Positions 19,679 through 28,941 of a stretch of DNA of 64,000 nt are shown one piece after another; the first letter of the stretch is position 1, and each line of letters opens with the position of its first letter. The notes under the pieces are model-generated. The model saw nothing but the letters and a program-made list of their open reading frames with translations. It was not told the DNA's origin and did no database searches. The position numbers and the translations under genes are program-made. Source of the stretch: Sphingomonas paeninsulae (lineage in GTDB: Bacteria; Pseudomonadota; Alphaproteobacteria; Sphingomonadales; Sphingomonadaceae); the NCBI RefSeq assembly GCF_003660165.1, contig NZ_CP032829.1, forward strand, positions 1,687,001 through 1,751,000, written 5' to 3'.

Positions 19679-19746
19679 CCCTGAGCCTGTCGAAGGGGGT
19701 GTCCTGCTTCAACCTTTAGAAGGGCAGCCCTTCGACAGGTTCAGGG
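19679..19746. repeat. Pair of inverted REP-like 19-mers (stem-loop)
   Basis: CCCTGAGCCTGTCGAAGGG (19679-19697) and CCCTTCGACAGGTTCAGGG (19728-19746) face each other over a 30-base spacer. With flanking bases the arms can form a long imperfect hairpin between the convergent uvrB and purU ends, so it may act as a bidirectional transcription end or RNA stabiliser. The same core occurs at 32313 and 51702. Confidence 0.8.
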
Positions 19747-19753
19747 AAACGGG

Positions 19754-19793
19754 GTTTTAGGTTAATCTCCGAAGTTTTAGGTTAATCTCGGAA
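19754..19793. repeat. Tandem 20-bp duplication at the purU 3' end
   Basis: Two 20-base units (19754-19773 and 19774-19793), GTTTTAGGTTAATCTCCGAA and a copy with one mismatch, lie head to tail. The second contains the purU stop codon (19782-19784) and the first duplicates it just beyond. It abuts the REP-like pair, suggesting local slippage or a repair scar. Confidence 0.7.
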
Positions 19794-20642
19794 AACGACG
19801 GTCTTGTTGCCATTGAGCAGCGCGCGACCGTCGAGGTGGAAACGGACCGCGCGAGCGAGTACGCGGCGTTCGATATCGCGGCCCTTTCGAACGAGATCTT
19901 CGGGGCTGTCGCTATGGCTGATCCGTTCGACATCCTGTTCGATGATCGGACCTTCGTCGAGGTCGGCGGTGACGTAATGGGCGGTCGCTCCGATCACTTT
20001 GACGCCGCGGGCATGAGCCTGATGATAGGGTTTCGCGCCCTTGAAGCCGGGCAGGAAGCTATGGTGGATATTGATGCAGCGGCCCGACAGGAAGGTCGCT
20101 AGGTCGTCCGATAATATCTGCATATAGCGTGCAAGGACGATCAGGTCGGCGGCGCTATCGGTGACGATTGCTTTGATCTGCGCCTCTTGCCCGGCTTTGG
20201 TTTCAGGCGTGACGGGTAGATAATGGAAGGGGGCATCACCGAAATCGGTGGCGGCATAAGTTTCACGTGGGTGGTTGGAGATAATGCCGACGACATCCAT
20301 CTGGAGTTCACCGATCCGCCAGCGATAAAGCAGGTCAGAGAGGCAGTGGTCGAATTTCGATGCCAGCAACACGACTTTGCGCCGCTCGTCGCGCGGGCGG
20401 ATGGTCCATTCCATGCCGAAATGCGCCGCAATCGGGCGGAAGTTTTCGACCAGTGTGGCAAAGCGGTTATCGTCGGCCAGGGTGAAGACGATGCGTGTGA
20501 AGAACCGCCCGGTTTCCACATCGTCGAACTGGTTCGCCTCAAGGATGTTGCCGCCTTCTGCCGCCAGCAATGCGCTGACCCGCGCGACGATGCCGGCCTG
20601 ATCGGGACAGGCCAGATTGATGAGATAGGCAGTGCTGGACAT
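19782..20642 (-). CDS. purU: Formyltetrahydrofolate deformylase
   Basis: This 286-residue enzyme hydrolyses 10-formyl-THF to formate and THF, balancing one-carbon units and feeding formate to PurT. An N-terminal ACT domain ([27 protein letters not shown]) is followed by a formyltransferase-like catalytic domain with [31 protein letters not shown] and [20 protein letters not shown], which includes the catalytic Asn, His and Asp pattern. It lies 7 bp after hpnL, so it is the last gene of the hpnI-J-K-L transcription unit. Confidence 0.95.
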   Translation of the reverse strand: MSSTAYLINLACPDQAGIVARVSALLAAEGGNILEANQFDDVETGRFFTRIVFTLADDNRFATLVENFRPIAAHFGMEWTIRPRDERRKVVLLASKFDHCLSDLLYRWRIGELQMDVVGIISNHPRETYAATDFGDAPFHYLPVTPETKAGQEAQIKAIVTDSAADLIVLARYMQILSDDLATFLSGRCINIHHSFLPGFKGAKPYHQAHARGVKVIGATAHYVTADLDEGPIIEQDVERISHSDSPEDLVRKGRDIERRVLARAVRFHLDGRALLNGNKTVVFRD

Positions 20643-20649
20643 GGGTGGA

Positions 20650-21645
20650 CTATGGCTCCTCGGTCGATCCGGCGATCGCCACCGCCCGGTATTCCATGGC
20701 CTGCCAGATAACCAGCGCGGGCACCCCGATCAGCAGGTCGCGGGCGCGTTTGAGGAGTGAAACTGCGAGGGCCGTCGTTGGCGGGACACCGAATATGGGG
20801 CCGATCAGCGCATAGGTTGCTTCCTGAACGCCGACTGCTCCGGGGATGAAGAAGGCGACGCTGCGCAGGGTGAAGATGAGGGCTTCGAGGGTGATGACTG
20901 CCCAAAGCGGGGTCGTCAGCCCCATGAAGCGGAGCGCGATCCACGCGCCCGCGGCGCTGGCGATCCAGGCGAGCAGGTTAAGCACGAACGCGGTGATGAC
21001 GCGGCGCGGCTGGCGATAGATGGCGTCGAGTTGCGTGCGGACGGCGGCCATCGCGGCGATCGATCCGGGAAGCAGATGCGCGCCGAGATTGCCCGCGATC
21101 CGCAGCATGGGGCGCTGGGCAAAGGCGAGGACGGCGATGATCGCAGCCATTCCGGCGACGCCACCGATGGCGAGGGGCATGATGCTGGACCGGATGGGCA
21201 GGTCGGACAGGACGAACAGCAGCACGGCGACACCCGCCAGCGTGAACAGCAATTGCGCCGCCAGTTCGGTCGTCATGTCGGCAATCATCGAGGCATAGAC
21301 GACGGGGGTGGAAACGCCCTTTGCCGTGAGCGTCCGCGCGCCGACGACCAGGCCGCCGATTTGGGAGAATGGCAGGACGTCGGTTGCGGCTTCGCGGGTG
21401 GTGCGTGCCCAGATAAACAAGGGGAACCGGGCGGGAGCTTCACCGGGTGCGACCGCGAACCATGCCGCGCCGAGCAGGGCCAGTACCGCGATCGACCAAA
21501 GAGTCAGGGCCAGCATCCCGGTCCAGCCGATCGTCGCCATTGCGTCGAACACCTGAAGCGCGCCGACCGCGCCGATGGTCCAGCCGGCGATTGCCAGTCC
21601 GATGATTGTCGCGAGCAGGAGTCCGATCCGTGCATAGCCCTTCAT
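20650..21645 (-). CDS. hpnL: Hopanoid-associated membrane protein HpnL (LPG synthase TM-like)
   Basis: This 331-residue polytopic protein resembles the transmembrane part of lysylphosphatidylglycerol synthases, with many hydrophobic segments and [22 protein letters not shown], characteristic of that fold. HpnL proteins are found next to hpnIJK; a flippase-like or carrier role has been suggested by analogy, without proof that I know of. The start ATGA overlaps the hpnK stop by 4 bases. It has no aminoacyl-transferase domain. Confidence 0.85.
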   Translation of the reverse strand: MKGYARIGLLLATIIGLAIAGWTIGAVGALQVFDAMATIGWTGMLALTLWSIAVLALLGAAWFAVAPGEAPARFPLFIWARTTREAATDVLPFSQIGGLVVGARTLTAKGVSTPVVYASMIADMTTELAAQLLFTLAGVAVLLFVLSDLPIRSSIMPLAIGGVAGMAAIIAVLAFAQRPMLRIAGNLGAHLLPGSIAAMAAVRTQLDAIYRQPRRVITAFVLNLLAWIASAAGAWIALRFMGLTTPLWAVITLEALIFTLRSVAFFIPGAVGVQEATYALIGPIFGVPPTTALAVSLLKRARDLLIGVPALVIWQAMEYRAVAIAGSTEEP

Positions 21646-22463
21646 GCGGGGAGATCGGCGAAGCGTGCGAGGGTGATTTGGGGGGCGTGGGTTTCGAGCA
21701 GGGCTTCAAATTCCTGGGTGTAGCGATAGCCGGGGTTGTGGCCGGACCAGTCGTCGGTCACGGCGGGGTGAGTGTAGATTTCGGTGACGCCATCGGGCAG
21801 CCGGTCGATCAGTCCGGCCATGCGCGCCGGGTTCATGGCGCCACTCCATGCGAGGCCGAAAACCTGGTCGGGTGTGGCGATTCCTGCTGCGCGCAGGCGG
21901 TGGCGGACGAGTTTTGCCCAGAGGATCGCAGGGTCGCGGCGGATTGGCGCGTCAGGCTCGATCGTTGCGAGAATGTGGCGCGGTTCGACGGGCGCGCGGG
22001 CGGATTTCAGGCCGTATCGCTTGCCGATTTTTACCATCAGTGCGGCGATTACCGGATGCAGGTGGAAATGTTTGTGTGCGTTGACGTGATCGAGGGGGAG
22101 GCCGGTCGCTGCGAAAGCTGCAAACTGGGCTTCGATTTCGGCGGCAAGCTGGCGGCGGGCAACCGGGTCGAACGTCATCGCGATCGCGGAACGGACCATA
22201 TCGGCGCGGAAGCCGCCGGTCGCGTCGATCAGGCGGGATACTTGTTCAGGGGGCAGCGTCGGACGCCCCTCGACTAACACGAGATGCAGGCCCACCCCGA
22301 GCGATGGCATAGTGCGCGCGCGATTTACGGCGTCATCCGCAGCCTTGCCGCCAACCATCAGGCTGGCAGCGGTCAGGATACCTTCACGATGCCCTCGTTC
22401 GACCGCTTCGTTGACCGCCACGTCCACGCCGAAATCGTCGGCGGTGACGATCAGTGTTTTCAC
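21642..22463 (-). CDS. hpnK: Hopanoid deacetylase HpnK (ChbG/YdjC family)
   Basis: This 273-residue carbohydrate deacetylase matches the YdjC/ChbG family: VTADDFGVDVAVNEAV at the N terminus with the metal-binding Asp pair, VGLHLVLVEGRPTLPP and LDHVNAHKHFHLHPVIAALM with the His ligands. In Burkholderia, HpnK removes the acetyl group from N-acetylglucosaminyl bacteriohopanetetrol made by HpnI before HpnJ acts. It overlaps hpnJ and hpnL by 4 bases each. Confidence 0.92.
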   Translation of the reverse strand: MKTLIVTADDFGVDVAVNEAVERGHREGILTAASLMVGGKAADDAVNRARTMPSLGVGLHLVLVEGRPTLPPEQVSRLIDATGGFRADMVRSAIAMTFDPVARRQLAAEIEAQFAAFAATGLPLDHVNAHKHFHLHPVIAALMVKIGKRYGLKSARAPVEPRHILATIEPDAPIRRDPAILWAKLVRHRLRAAGIATPDQVFGLAWSGAMNPARMAGLIDRLPDGVTEIYTHPAVTDDWSGHNPGYRYTQEFEALLETHAPQITLARFADLPA

Positions 22464-23896
22464 CCCGATGATTCCACAGTCTTTCTACGTCGCAGAAAGT
22501 CGAAAAACTCGACGCCTTCGCGCAGGCGGCGTTTCATCATGTCCCAGTCACGAAGCATCTCAGACACGATTTCCCAGATTTTCGACGGGCGGAAATAGAA
22601 GCGTTTGTAGAATTCCTCGACCTTGTCGAAAATCACGCTGGCCGGAAGGTGCGGGTAACTCAGCTGAGCGATCTGGTTGCCGCCGTCGGTCAACAGGTGA
22701 TCGGTGCCGTCGAACCAGCCATTTTCGGTCGCCTGTTTGTACAGGAACGTGCCCGGGTACGGCGCGGCGAGCGATACCTGAATGGTGTGCGGGTTTATAT
22801 CTTTGGCGTACTGGATCGTCTCTTCGATCGTCTCGGTCGTCTCACCGGGAAGGCCGAGGATGAAAGTGCCGTGGATAACGATACCGAGTGCGTGGCAATC
22901 CTTGGTGAATTGCCGCGCAACGTCGGTGCGCAGCCCCTTTTTGATGTTGTGCAGGATCTGCTGATTGCCGCTTTCATAGCCGACGAGGAGCAGGCGCAGA
23001 CCGTTTTCCTTCATGATCTTTAGCGTTTTATAAGGGACGTTGGCCTTTGCATTGCACGACCATGTGACGCCGAGCTTGCCGAGTTCGATCGCCAGCGCCT
23101 CTACGCGCGGAGCGTTGTCGGTCAGCGTGTCGTCGTCGAAGAAGATTTCCTTGGTCTGCGGGATCTCGCGCTGGACGTACTTCACTTCCTCGATGACGTG
23201 CGGGATCGATCGGGTGCGGTAGTTGTGGCCGCCGACGGTCTGCGGCCAGAGGCAGAATGTGCAGCGGCTCTTGCACCCGCGCCCTGTGTAGAAACTGACA
23301 TAGGGGTGGAGCAGATAACCGCCGAAATATTTTTCGATCTGCAAATCGCGTTTGTAGATCGGGCTGACGAACGGCAGCGAGTCCATGTTTTCAAGGACGG
23401 CGCGATCCTTGTTATGGATGATTTCGCCGGCAGGGGTGCGCCACGAAATGCCGTCGACATCGGCCAGAGCCATGCCGTTTGCGATGTCGAGGATGGTGAA
23501 GTCGAATTCGTTGCGCGCGACGAAATCGATAGCGGGCGATGCCTCCATCGACTTTTGCGTTTCGACCGCGACCTTTGCACCGATCAGTCCGATGATGATT
23601 TTCGGATTGCGCGCCTTGATCAGTTCGGCGGTGTGGACGTCCTGCCGGAACGAAGGCGTGGATGTGTGGAGGATGACGAGGTCGCGTTCGTCGACTTCAT
23701 GCTTGATGTCGTCCCAGCTCTGATCGTGGGCGGGCGCGTCGATCAGCTTTGAACCCTCGACCAAAGCTGCGGGTTGAGCGAGCCAGGTCGGATACCAGAA
23801 CGACTTTACTTCACGTTTCATCTGGTAGCGCGCACCCGCGCCGCCATCATAACCATCGAACGAGGGCGCTTGTAGAAAGAGCGTGCGCAATGTCAT
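22460..23896 (-). CDS. hpnJ: Hopanoid radical SAM enzyme HpnJ (B12-binding type)
   Basis: This 478-residue protein (ATG 23896) has an N-terminal cobalamin-binding-like Rossmann region (ILHTSTPSFRQDVHTAELIKA) and a radical SAM core with the cluster motif in GRGCKSRCTFCLWPQ. Established work shows HpnJ contracts the glucosamine ring of the hopanoid to the cyclitol ether found in composite hopanoids. An in-frame extension to 23962 would invade hpnI; the chosen start overlaps the hpnI stop as ATGA. Confidence 0.93.
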   Translation of the reverse strand: MTLRTLFLQAPSFDGYDGGAGARYQMKREVKSFWYPTWLAQPAALVEGSKLIDAPAHDQSWDDIKHEVDERDLVILHTSTPSFRQDVHTAELIKARNPKIIIGLIGAKVAVETQKSMEASPAIDFVARNEFDFTILDIANGMALADVDGISWRTPAGEIIHNKDRAVLENMDSLPFVSPIYKRDLQIEKYFGGYLLHPYVSFYTGRGCKSRCTFCLWPQTVGGHNYRTRSIPHVIEEVKYVQREIPQTKEIFFDDDTLTDNAPRVEALAIELGKLGVTWSCNAKANVPYKTLKIMKENGLRLLLVGYESGNQQILHNIKKGLRTDVARQFTKDCHALGIVIHGTFILGLPGETTETIEETIQYAKDINPHTIQVSLAAPYPGTFLYKQATENGWFDGTDHLLTDGGNQIAQLSYPHLPASVIFDKVEEFYKRFYFRPSKIWEIVSEMLRDWDMMKRRLREGVEFFDFLRRRKTVESSG

Positions 23897-25038
23897 CGAG
23901 TTTTGTCCTGGTGGGTCGAAAGCCGGCCTGTCGGATCGACTGTAAATGCTGTGCCGCGCCAATCAACCGCTCGCCCGAAAAATGTCCAGATGAACAGGGC
24001 GAATGATAGAAAGTCGCGTGCGGGAATCCATAGCAGTGGTGCAGGGCGGTTGCCAGCGCCGCAATCGACGAGCAACGCAATCTTGATGCGGGCAATCAAA
24101 GCGACGCCGACGATCATGAGGGGAATCGGCGAAAAGCCACAGATTGCCGCCCCGACCAGGCCGATAGGCAGCGGGTGGAGGACGAGGCTCCCGGCGAAAC
24201 CCGCCTTGTCGAGCTGGGCAATCGTTCGATTCCAGCGCAATTCCTGCTGAATAAGGGCTTTCAGGCTGGTTTCGGTGCAGGCGTGAGTCAGGAGCATGTC
24301 GGGGAGGGCCACGCTTTTGCCCGACGCGCGAATCGCTTGTCCGATCGCATAGTCGTCGGCCAGCAGATCTGCGAACCTGCCAAGCCCGCCGATCGAATCG
24401 AGCGTCGCGCGACGGAGTGCGATGGTCGAACCCATGCACGGTGTGGCGAGGCCGAGCGCGGTTCCGAGCAGGACGCTGGGCAGGAAGTGCTGGCTGATCC
24501 CCATCGCGGCAAGCCGGGACCATCCACCCGCATCGCCGCGTCCGCGATACAGGCATGTAACCGCGCCAACGTCAGTTGCGGCGAGCGCGCCGGTGATACG
24601 GACCAGATAGTCAGAGGCGACCGCCATGTCGCTGTCGCTGAGAATCAGGATGGGATGGCGAGCTTCGGTGAGCATATTGATGAGGTTGGAGATTTTGGCA
24701 TTCGTGCCGTGCGAGGCGGCGCTGACGACCAGCACGATGTCGGCATTTGGGTGAGCGGTGCGCAACGTCTCGATAATGGGAATGGCGGTGTCGGCGGCGC
24801 TTTGGACGCCGCAGATTAGCTGGACGTTCCCCGGATAGTCTTGCCGGAGAAAGGTCGAAAGATTGGCGAACAATTGAGGTTCGGTACCGTGAAGGGGTTT
24901 CAGGATCGTCACAGCCTCGCACTGCTGATCGAGAGCCGCACGAAAGGGCTTGAACCGGTACAACCGTATTGCCGCGATCATCAGGCACGCGGTCCCGATC
25001 GCGGACATGAGAAGCAAGGCGGAACCGAAAATCACCAC
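23893..25038 (-). CDS. hpnI: Hopanoid glycosyltransferase HpnI
   Basis: This membrane-anchored GT-A glycosyltransferase resembles ceramide glucosyltransferase (GT21). HpnI transfers N-acetylglucosamine to bacteriohopanetetrol. Seen: an N-terminal membrane helix, TILKPLHGTEPQL, LILSDSDMAVASDYL (DxD-like), a FADLLADDYAIGQAI acceptor-site aspartate motif, QELRWNRT (Q..RW) and C-terminal membrane helices. The GTG pair at 25033-25038 behind GGGGAGA gives about 381 residues. Longer in-frame extensions run into divergent hpnA and are rejected. Confidence 0.88.
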   Translation of the reverse strand: MVIFGSALLLMSAIGTACLMIAAIRLYRFKPFRAALDQQCEAVTILKPLHGTEPQLFANLSTFLRQDYPGNVQLICGVQSAADTAIPIIETLRTAHPNADIVLVVSAASHGTNAKISNLINMLTEARHPILILSDSDMAVASDYLVRITGALAATDVGAVTCLYRGRGDAGGWSRLAAMGISQHFLPSVLLGTALGLATPCMGSTIALRRATLDSIGGLGRFADLLADDYAIGQAIRASGKSVALPDMLLTHACTETSLKALIQQELRWNRTIAQLDKAGFAGSLVLHPLPIGLVGAAICGFSPIPLMIVGVALIARIKIALLVDCGAGNRPAPLLWIPARDFLSFALFIWTFFGRAVDWRGTAFTVDPTGRLSTHQDKTR

Positions 25039-25113
25039 GCTCTCCCCATGCCCGAACGCGTTACAAAGGTCGATGACGGCTTGCCCGATCGCGGCTAGGG
25101 ACGGGGGATAATC

Positions 25114-26139
25114 GTGGAGGAAGTGCTGACCCAATCGTCCGATCTTGTCTTGTTGACCGGGGCTTCGGGATTTGTCGGAGCCGCCGTGGGGCGCGCTTTG
25201 GTCCGTCACGGATATCGGGTGCGGGCGATGGTGCGGGAAAACAGCCCCCGAACCAATCTGGCGGGGCTGGATGCCGAGATCGTTATTGGCGATTTGCTGG
25301 ATCGTGAATCGCTCGATCGGGCGATGTCTGCAAATGGAGTGAGGGTAAAGTCCGTTTGTCACGTCGCGGCGGATTACCGGATCTGGGCATCCGACCCGGA
25401 GGAGATCGTCCGCAATAATCTGGCCGGAACGCGGAACGTGATGGAGGCGGCGCTGGCGGCTTCGGTCGAGCGTCTGGTTTACACCAGTAGCGTCGCGACG
25501 CTGAGGCCCGATCCAACTGCACCGGCAGATGAGACGCGCGGAGCAACGCCCGAACAGGCGGTCGGCGCGTACAAGCGGAGCAAGGTCATTGCCGAGAGGC
25601 TGGTTGAAAATATGATCGCGGACAAAGGGTTATCGGCAACCATCGTGATGCCGTCGACCCCGATCGGCCCGCGCGATGTTCGCCCGACGCCGACGGGGCG
25701 GATTGTGGTAGAGGCTGCTTCGGGGCGGATGCCCGCGTTTGTCGAAAGCGGGCTGAACCTCGTCCATGTGGATGATGTGGCGGAGGGGCATGTTCTGGCG
25801 TTGAAAAAAGGGCGTATCGGCGAGAAATATATCCTTGGTGGTCAGGATGTTAGCCTTGCTCAGATGCTGGCTACGGTCGCACGTCTGGTCGGTCGGCGCG
25901 CGCCGACCATAAGCATCCCGCGTGGTCCATTATTCCCGCTGGCGTGGGCGAATGAACAGATTGCGCGCGTGACGGGGCGTGAACCTTTCCTGACGCTCGA
26001 TGCGCTGCGCATGGCCGCCTATAATATGTATTTCACCAGTGCCAAGGCGGAGGCTGAGCTTGGATATCGTGCGCGGCCTTATGACGAGGCGCTGGTCGAT
26101 GCGATTGCGTGGTTCAAACAGGCCGGGATGATCGCGTGA
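25114..26139 (+). CDS. hpnA: Hopanoid-associated NAD-dependent epimerase HpnA
   Basis: The 341-residue short-chain dehydrogenase-like protein has the Rossmann motif LLTGASGFVGAAVG, CHVAADYRIWASDPEE typical of HpnA, and a YxxxK-like catalytic segment (GAYKRSKVIAERLV). HpnA is proposed to act on the hopanoid side-chain sugar; its exact reaction is not settled. It starts with GTG after a GGACGGGGGA stretch and leads a seven-gene rightward run with 4-base overlaps, divergent from hpnI. Confidence 0.9.
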   Translation: MEEVLTQSSDLVLLTGASGFVGAAVGRALVRHGYRVRAMVRENSPRTNLAGLDAEIVIGDLLDRESLDRAMSANGVRVKSVCHVAADYRIWASDPEEIVRNNLAGTRNVMEAALAASVERLVYTSSVATLRPDPTAPADETRGATPEQAVGAYKRSKVIAERLVENMIADKGLSATIVMPSTPIGPRDVRPTPTGRIVVEAASGRMPAFVESGLNLVHVDDVAEGHVLALKKGRIGEKYILGGQDVSLAQMLATVARLVGRRAPTISIPRGPLFPLAWANEQIARVTGREPFLTLDALRMAAYNMYFTSAKAEAELGYRARPYDEALVDAIAWFKQAGMIA

Positions 26140-27269
26140 TCTGGGTCGGGGTGGCGGTTCTGGTGATCTGGATCGGTATGATCGTGGCGCGCGGCGGGTT
26201 CTGGCTGGTGCGGGAGCGTGACGGGTTGGGCGATCTGCCTGCGCTGGAGAATTGGCCCGCAGTCACCGCCGTCGTGCCTGCGCGCGATGAAGCCGATGTG
26301 ATCGAGCGCAGTATCGCCAGCCTGATCGCTCAGGATTATCCGGGCGAGTTCAATATCATGCTGGTCGATGACGGAAGCAGCGACGGAACCGCTGCCTTGG
26401 CGCGCAACGCTGCTGTCGGGTCGGATCGGCTGACGGTCCTGAACGGCGCGCGATTGGCGGCGGGCTGGACCGGCAAGCTGTGGGCGGTTTCTCAGGGGAT
26501 TGCGGCGGCGGGGACGGGGGGCGATTATTTGTTTCTGACCGACGCCGACATCGAACATGCGCCGGACACGCTGCGCAGTCTCGTTACGCGGGCTGTGACC
26601 GATGACCGTGTGCTGGTGTCGCTGATGGCGCGATTACGGTGCGAAAGTCTGGCCGAACGGGCGCTTATCCCGGCTTTTGTGTTCTTTTTTCAGCTACTTT
26701 ACCCATTTTCTGAGGTAAATCGGCGTACTTCGGGCCGTGGGGGTGCCGCTGGTGGCGTCATGCTGGTCGAACGGCGCGCACTGGAACGGGCGGGGGGTAT
26801 CGGGGCCGTTCGGGGTGCCTTGATCGACGATTGCGCGTTCGGGGCGCTGTTGAAGCGTCAGGGGGCGATCTGGCTGGGACTGACCGATCGCGCCTTCAGT
26901 ATCCGGCGTTACGATACGATTGCCTCGGTCGCGGCGATGATTTCGCGGTCGGCTTATGCGCAACTCGGCTATTCGCCGCTGCTGTTGATGGGCACCATAT
27001 TGGGGCTTTGTCTCACTTACCTCGCGCCGCCCTTGCTGGCTGTGTTCGGACATGGTTATGCGCGCTGGATGGGTTTGGTCGGCTGGATATTGATGGCAAT
27101 CGCGTTTCAGCCGATGTTGCGTTTCTATCGCCGGTCGCCGTTGTGGGGTGTGACTTTGCCATTGATCGCCAGCTTTTACGCCGGGTGCACCCTGTTATCG
27201 GCGTGGCAGCACGGTCGCGGTCGCGGGGGCATGTGGAAGGGGCGCGCTCAGGCGGCGGCAAATCTGTGA
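26136..27269 (+). CDS. hpnB: Hopanoid-associated glycosyltransferase HpnB
   Basis: The 377-residue GT2 protein starts at the GTG that overlaps the hpnA stop (GTGA). An N-terminal membrane helix precedes the nucleotide-sugar domain with VTAVVPARDEADVIERSIASL, LVDDGSSDGTAALA and LFLTDADIEHAPDTL (DxD). A DDCAFGALLKRQGAIWLG motif and a C-terminal hydrophobic region follow. HpnB is consistently linked to hopanoid clusters; the sugar and acceptor are not defined from sequence. Confidence 0.9.
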   Translation: MIWVGVAVLVIWIGMIVARGGFWLVRERDGLGDLPALENWPAVTAVVPARDEADVIERSIASLIAQDYPGEFNIMLVDDGSSDGTAALARNAAVGSDRLTVLNGARLAAGWTGKLWAVSQGIAAAGTGGDYLFLTDADIEHAPDTLRSLVTRAVTDDRVLVSLMARLRCESLAERALIPAFVFFFQLLYPFSEVNRRTSGRGGAAGGVMLVERRALERAGGIGAVRGALIDDCAFGALLKRQGAIWLGLTDRAFSIRRYDTIASVAAMISRSAYAQLGYSPLLLMGTILGLCLTYLAPPLLAVFGHGYARWMGLVGWILMAIAFQPMLRFYRRSPLWGVTLPLIASFYAGCTLLSAWQHGRGRGGMWKGRAQAAANL

Positions 27270-28105
27270 CGGCGGACGCAGCGACATCGGCATCCGGTAA
27301 GGGACACAAGGACGAAAACTTTCCCGTCGCTTCGGTGCTGTTGAAGGCCGAGCATCGCGCACCGGTCATGGCGTTTTATCGCTTTGCGCGGGCGGCCGAC
27401 GATGTTGCCGATAATGCGACGGTCGATGCGGGCGAGCGGCTGGCTGTATTGACGGAGATGCGCGCGACTTTGGCTGGGACCAGCGATGTCAGTTCCGAAG
27501 CGCGTGCCTTGCGTGAGACGTTGAGCGAGCGGGGTTTGTCGCCAAGGCACGGCCTGGATCTGCTGACCGCGTTCGAGCGCGATTGCCGGGTCAATCGTTG
27601 CCGGGACTGGGACGATCTGATCGATTATTGCCGGTATTCGGCGATGCCGGTCGGACGCTATGTGCTCGACGTTCATGGGGAGTCGCGGGATTGCTGGCCA
27701 GCTTCGGACAGTCTGTGTGCGGCGCTTCAGGTTATCAATCACTTGCAGGATTGCGGCAAGGATTACCGGGCGATCGACCGGGTTTATGTGCCGTTGGATA
27801 CGTTGGCCAAACATGGCGCGGTGGTCCGTGACCTTGGCGCGTCGGTCGCCACGCCGCAATTGCGTAGCGTCATCGTGGCGCTTGCCGAACGAACCGATGA
27901 TCTGCTGGCCCGGTCGGCGGGGTTCGCATCGCAGATTAAGGATCGGCGGCTTGCGGTCGAGGTGGCGATCATCCACCGGCTTGCGGTCAGTCTGAACAAT
28001 CGCCTGAAAACGCGGGATCCATTGTCGGAGCGGGTTCACCATTCGAAGCCAGAGGCTTTGGGGCTGGCGGTGATGGCTGCGCTGTCGCAAATGGTCGGCC
28101 GATGA
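27266..28105 (+). CDS. hpnC: Hydroxysqualene synthase HpnC
   Basis: The 279-residue squalene/phytoene synthase family member starts at the GTG in a GTGA overlap with hpnB. HpnC converts presqualene diphosphate to hydroxysqualene in the HpnCDE route from farnesyl diphosphate. Seen: FYRFARAADDVADNA (first aspartate-rich motif), LIDYCRYSAMPVGRYVLDV and ALQVINHLQDCGKDYRAIDRVYVP (second motif, with degenerate aspartates as is usual for HpnC). Confidence 0.92.
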   Translation: MTADAATSASGKGHKDENFPVASVLLKAEHRAPVMAFYRFARAADDVADNATVDAGERLAVLTEMRATLAGTSDVSSEARALRETLSERGLSPRHGLDLLTAFERDCRVNRCRDWDDLIDYCRYSAMPVGRYVLDVHGESRDCWPASDSLCAALQVINHLQDCGKDYRAIDRVYVPLDTLAKHGAVVRDLGASVATPQLRSVIVALAERTDDLLARSAGFASQIKDRRLAVEVAIIHRLAVSLNNRLKTRDPLSERVHHSKPEALGLAVMAALSQMVGR

Positions 28106-28941
28106 ACGATATGACCGCAACCCCTTCGCTGCAGGCGCAAGTCTCCGGCAGTTCGTTTTATGCCGGAATGCGCGTGCTGCCAAAGGCGGAGCGCGAGGCG
28201 ATGTACGCGATTTATGCGTTCTGCCGCGCGGTCGATGACATTGCCGATGATGAGCAGGGTAGCCGGGCAGAACGCGCGGTCGCACTCGAAGCATGGCGGA
28301 CGGATATCGAGGCGCTGTACGCTGGCGGAGCACCGGGACGCGCTGCGCTGGTTACCGATGCGGTGGCGCGATTCGGGCTGAAAAAGGCGGATTTCCTGGC
28401 CGTGATCGATGGCATGGCGATGGATGTTGCGGGCGATATTCGCTGGCCTTCGCTCGAAATTCTTGATCTCTATTGCGACCGGGTGGCGTCCGCAGTCGGG
28501 CGATTGTCGGTGCGGATTTTCGGGATGGACGAAGCGCCCGGCATCGAACTGGCCTTTCACCTTGGCCGTGCGCTGCAACTGACGAACATATTGCGCGACA
28601 TTGATGAGGATGCAGCGATCGGGCGGGTCTATCTGCCGGCCGAGCCATTGCTGGCGGCACGGATCGTCTTCACGACGCCGATTGAGGTGGTGAACGATCC
28701 CCGGATAGAGGGTGCGTGCCGCGAACTCGCAAAGCTGGCGCATCGGCATTATGAGGCCGCGAACGCCATATTGGCACGGCGGCCATCGGGGCATTTGATC
28801 GCGCCACGGTTGATGGCTGCCGTTTATGCGAAGATCTTGCGCCAGATGGAGGCGGCGAGCTGGGCCGCGCCGCGCGAACGCATCCGGGTGAATAAGGCGA
28901 TGCTGTTGCTGACGGTGTTGCGCCTGAGCCTGCTTCGGTGA
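28102..28941 (+). CDS. hpnD: Presqualene diphosphate synthase HpnD
   Basis: This 279-residue head-to-head prenyl synthase condenses two farnesyl diphosphates. The motifs are intact: AFCRAVDDIADDEQ and LTNILRDIDEDAAIGRVYLP, plus SFYAGMRVLPKAEREAMYAIYAF. It overlaps hpnC by 4 bases (ATGA) and hpnE by 4 bases (GTGA), consistent with balanced synthesis of the three squalene enzymes. Confidence 0.94.
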   Translation: MNDMTATPSLQAQVSGSSFYAGMRVLPKAEREAMYAIYAFCRAVDDIADDEQGSRAERAVALEAWRTDIEALYAGGAPGRAALVTDAVARFGLKKADFLAVIDGMAMDVAGDIRWPSLEILDLYCDRVASAVGRLSVRIFGMDEAPGIELAFHLGRALQLTNILRDIDEDAAIGRVYLPAEPLLAARIVFTTPIEVVNDPRIEGACRELAKLAHRHYEAANAILARRPSGHLIAPRLMAAVYAKILRQMEAASWAAPRERIRVNKAMLLLTVLRLSLLR

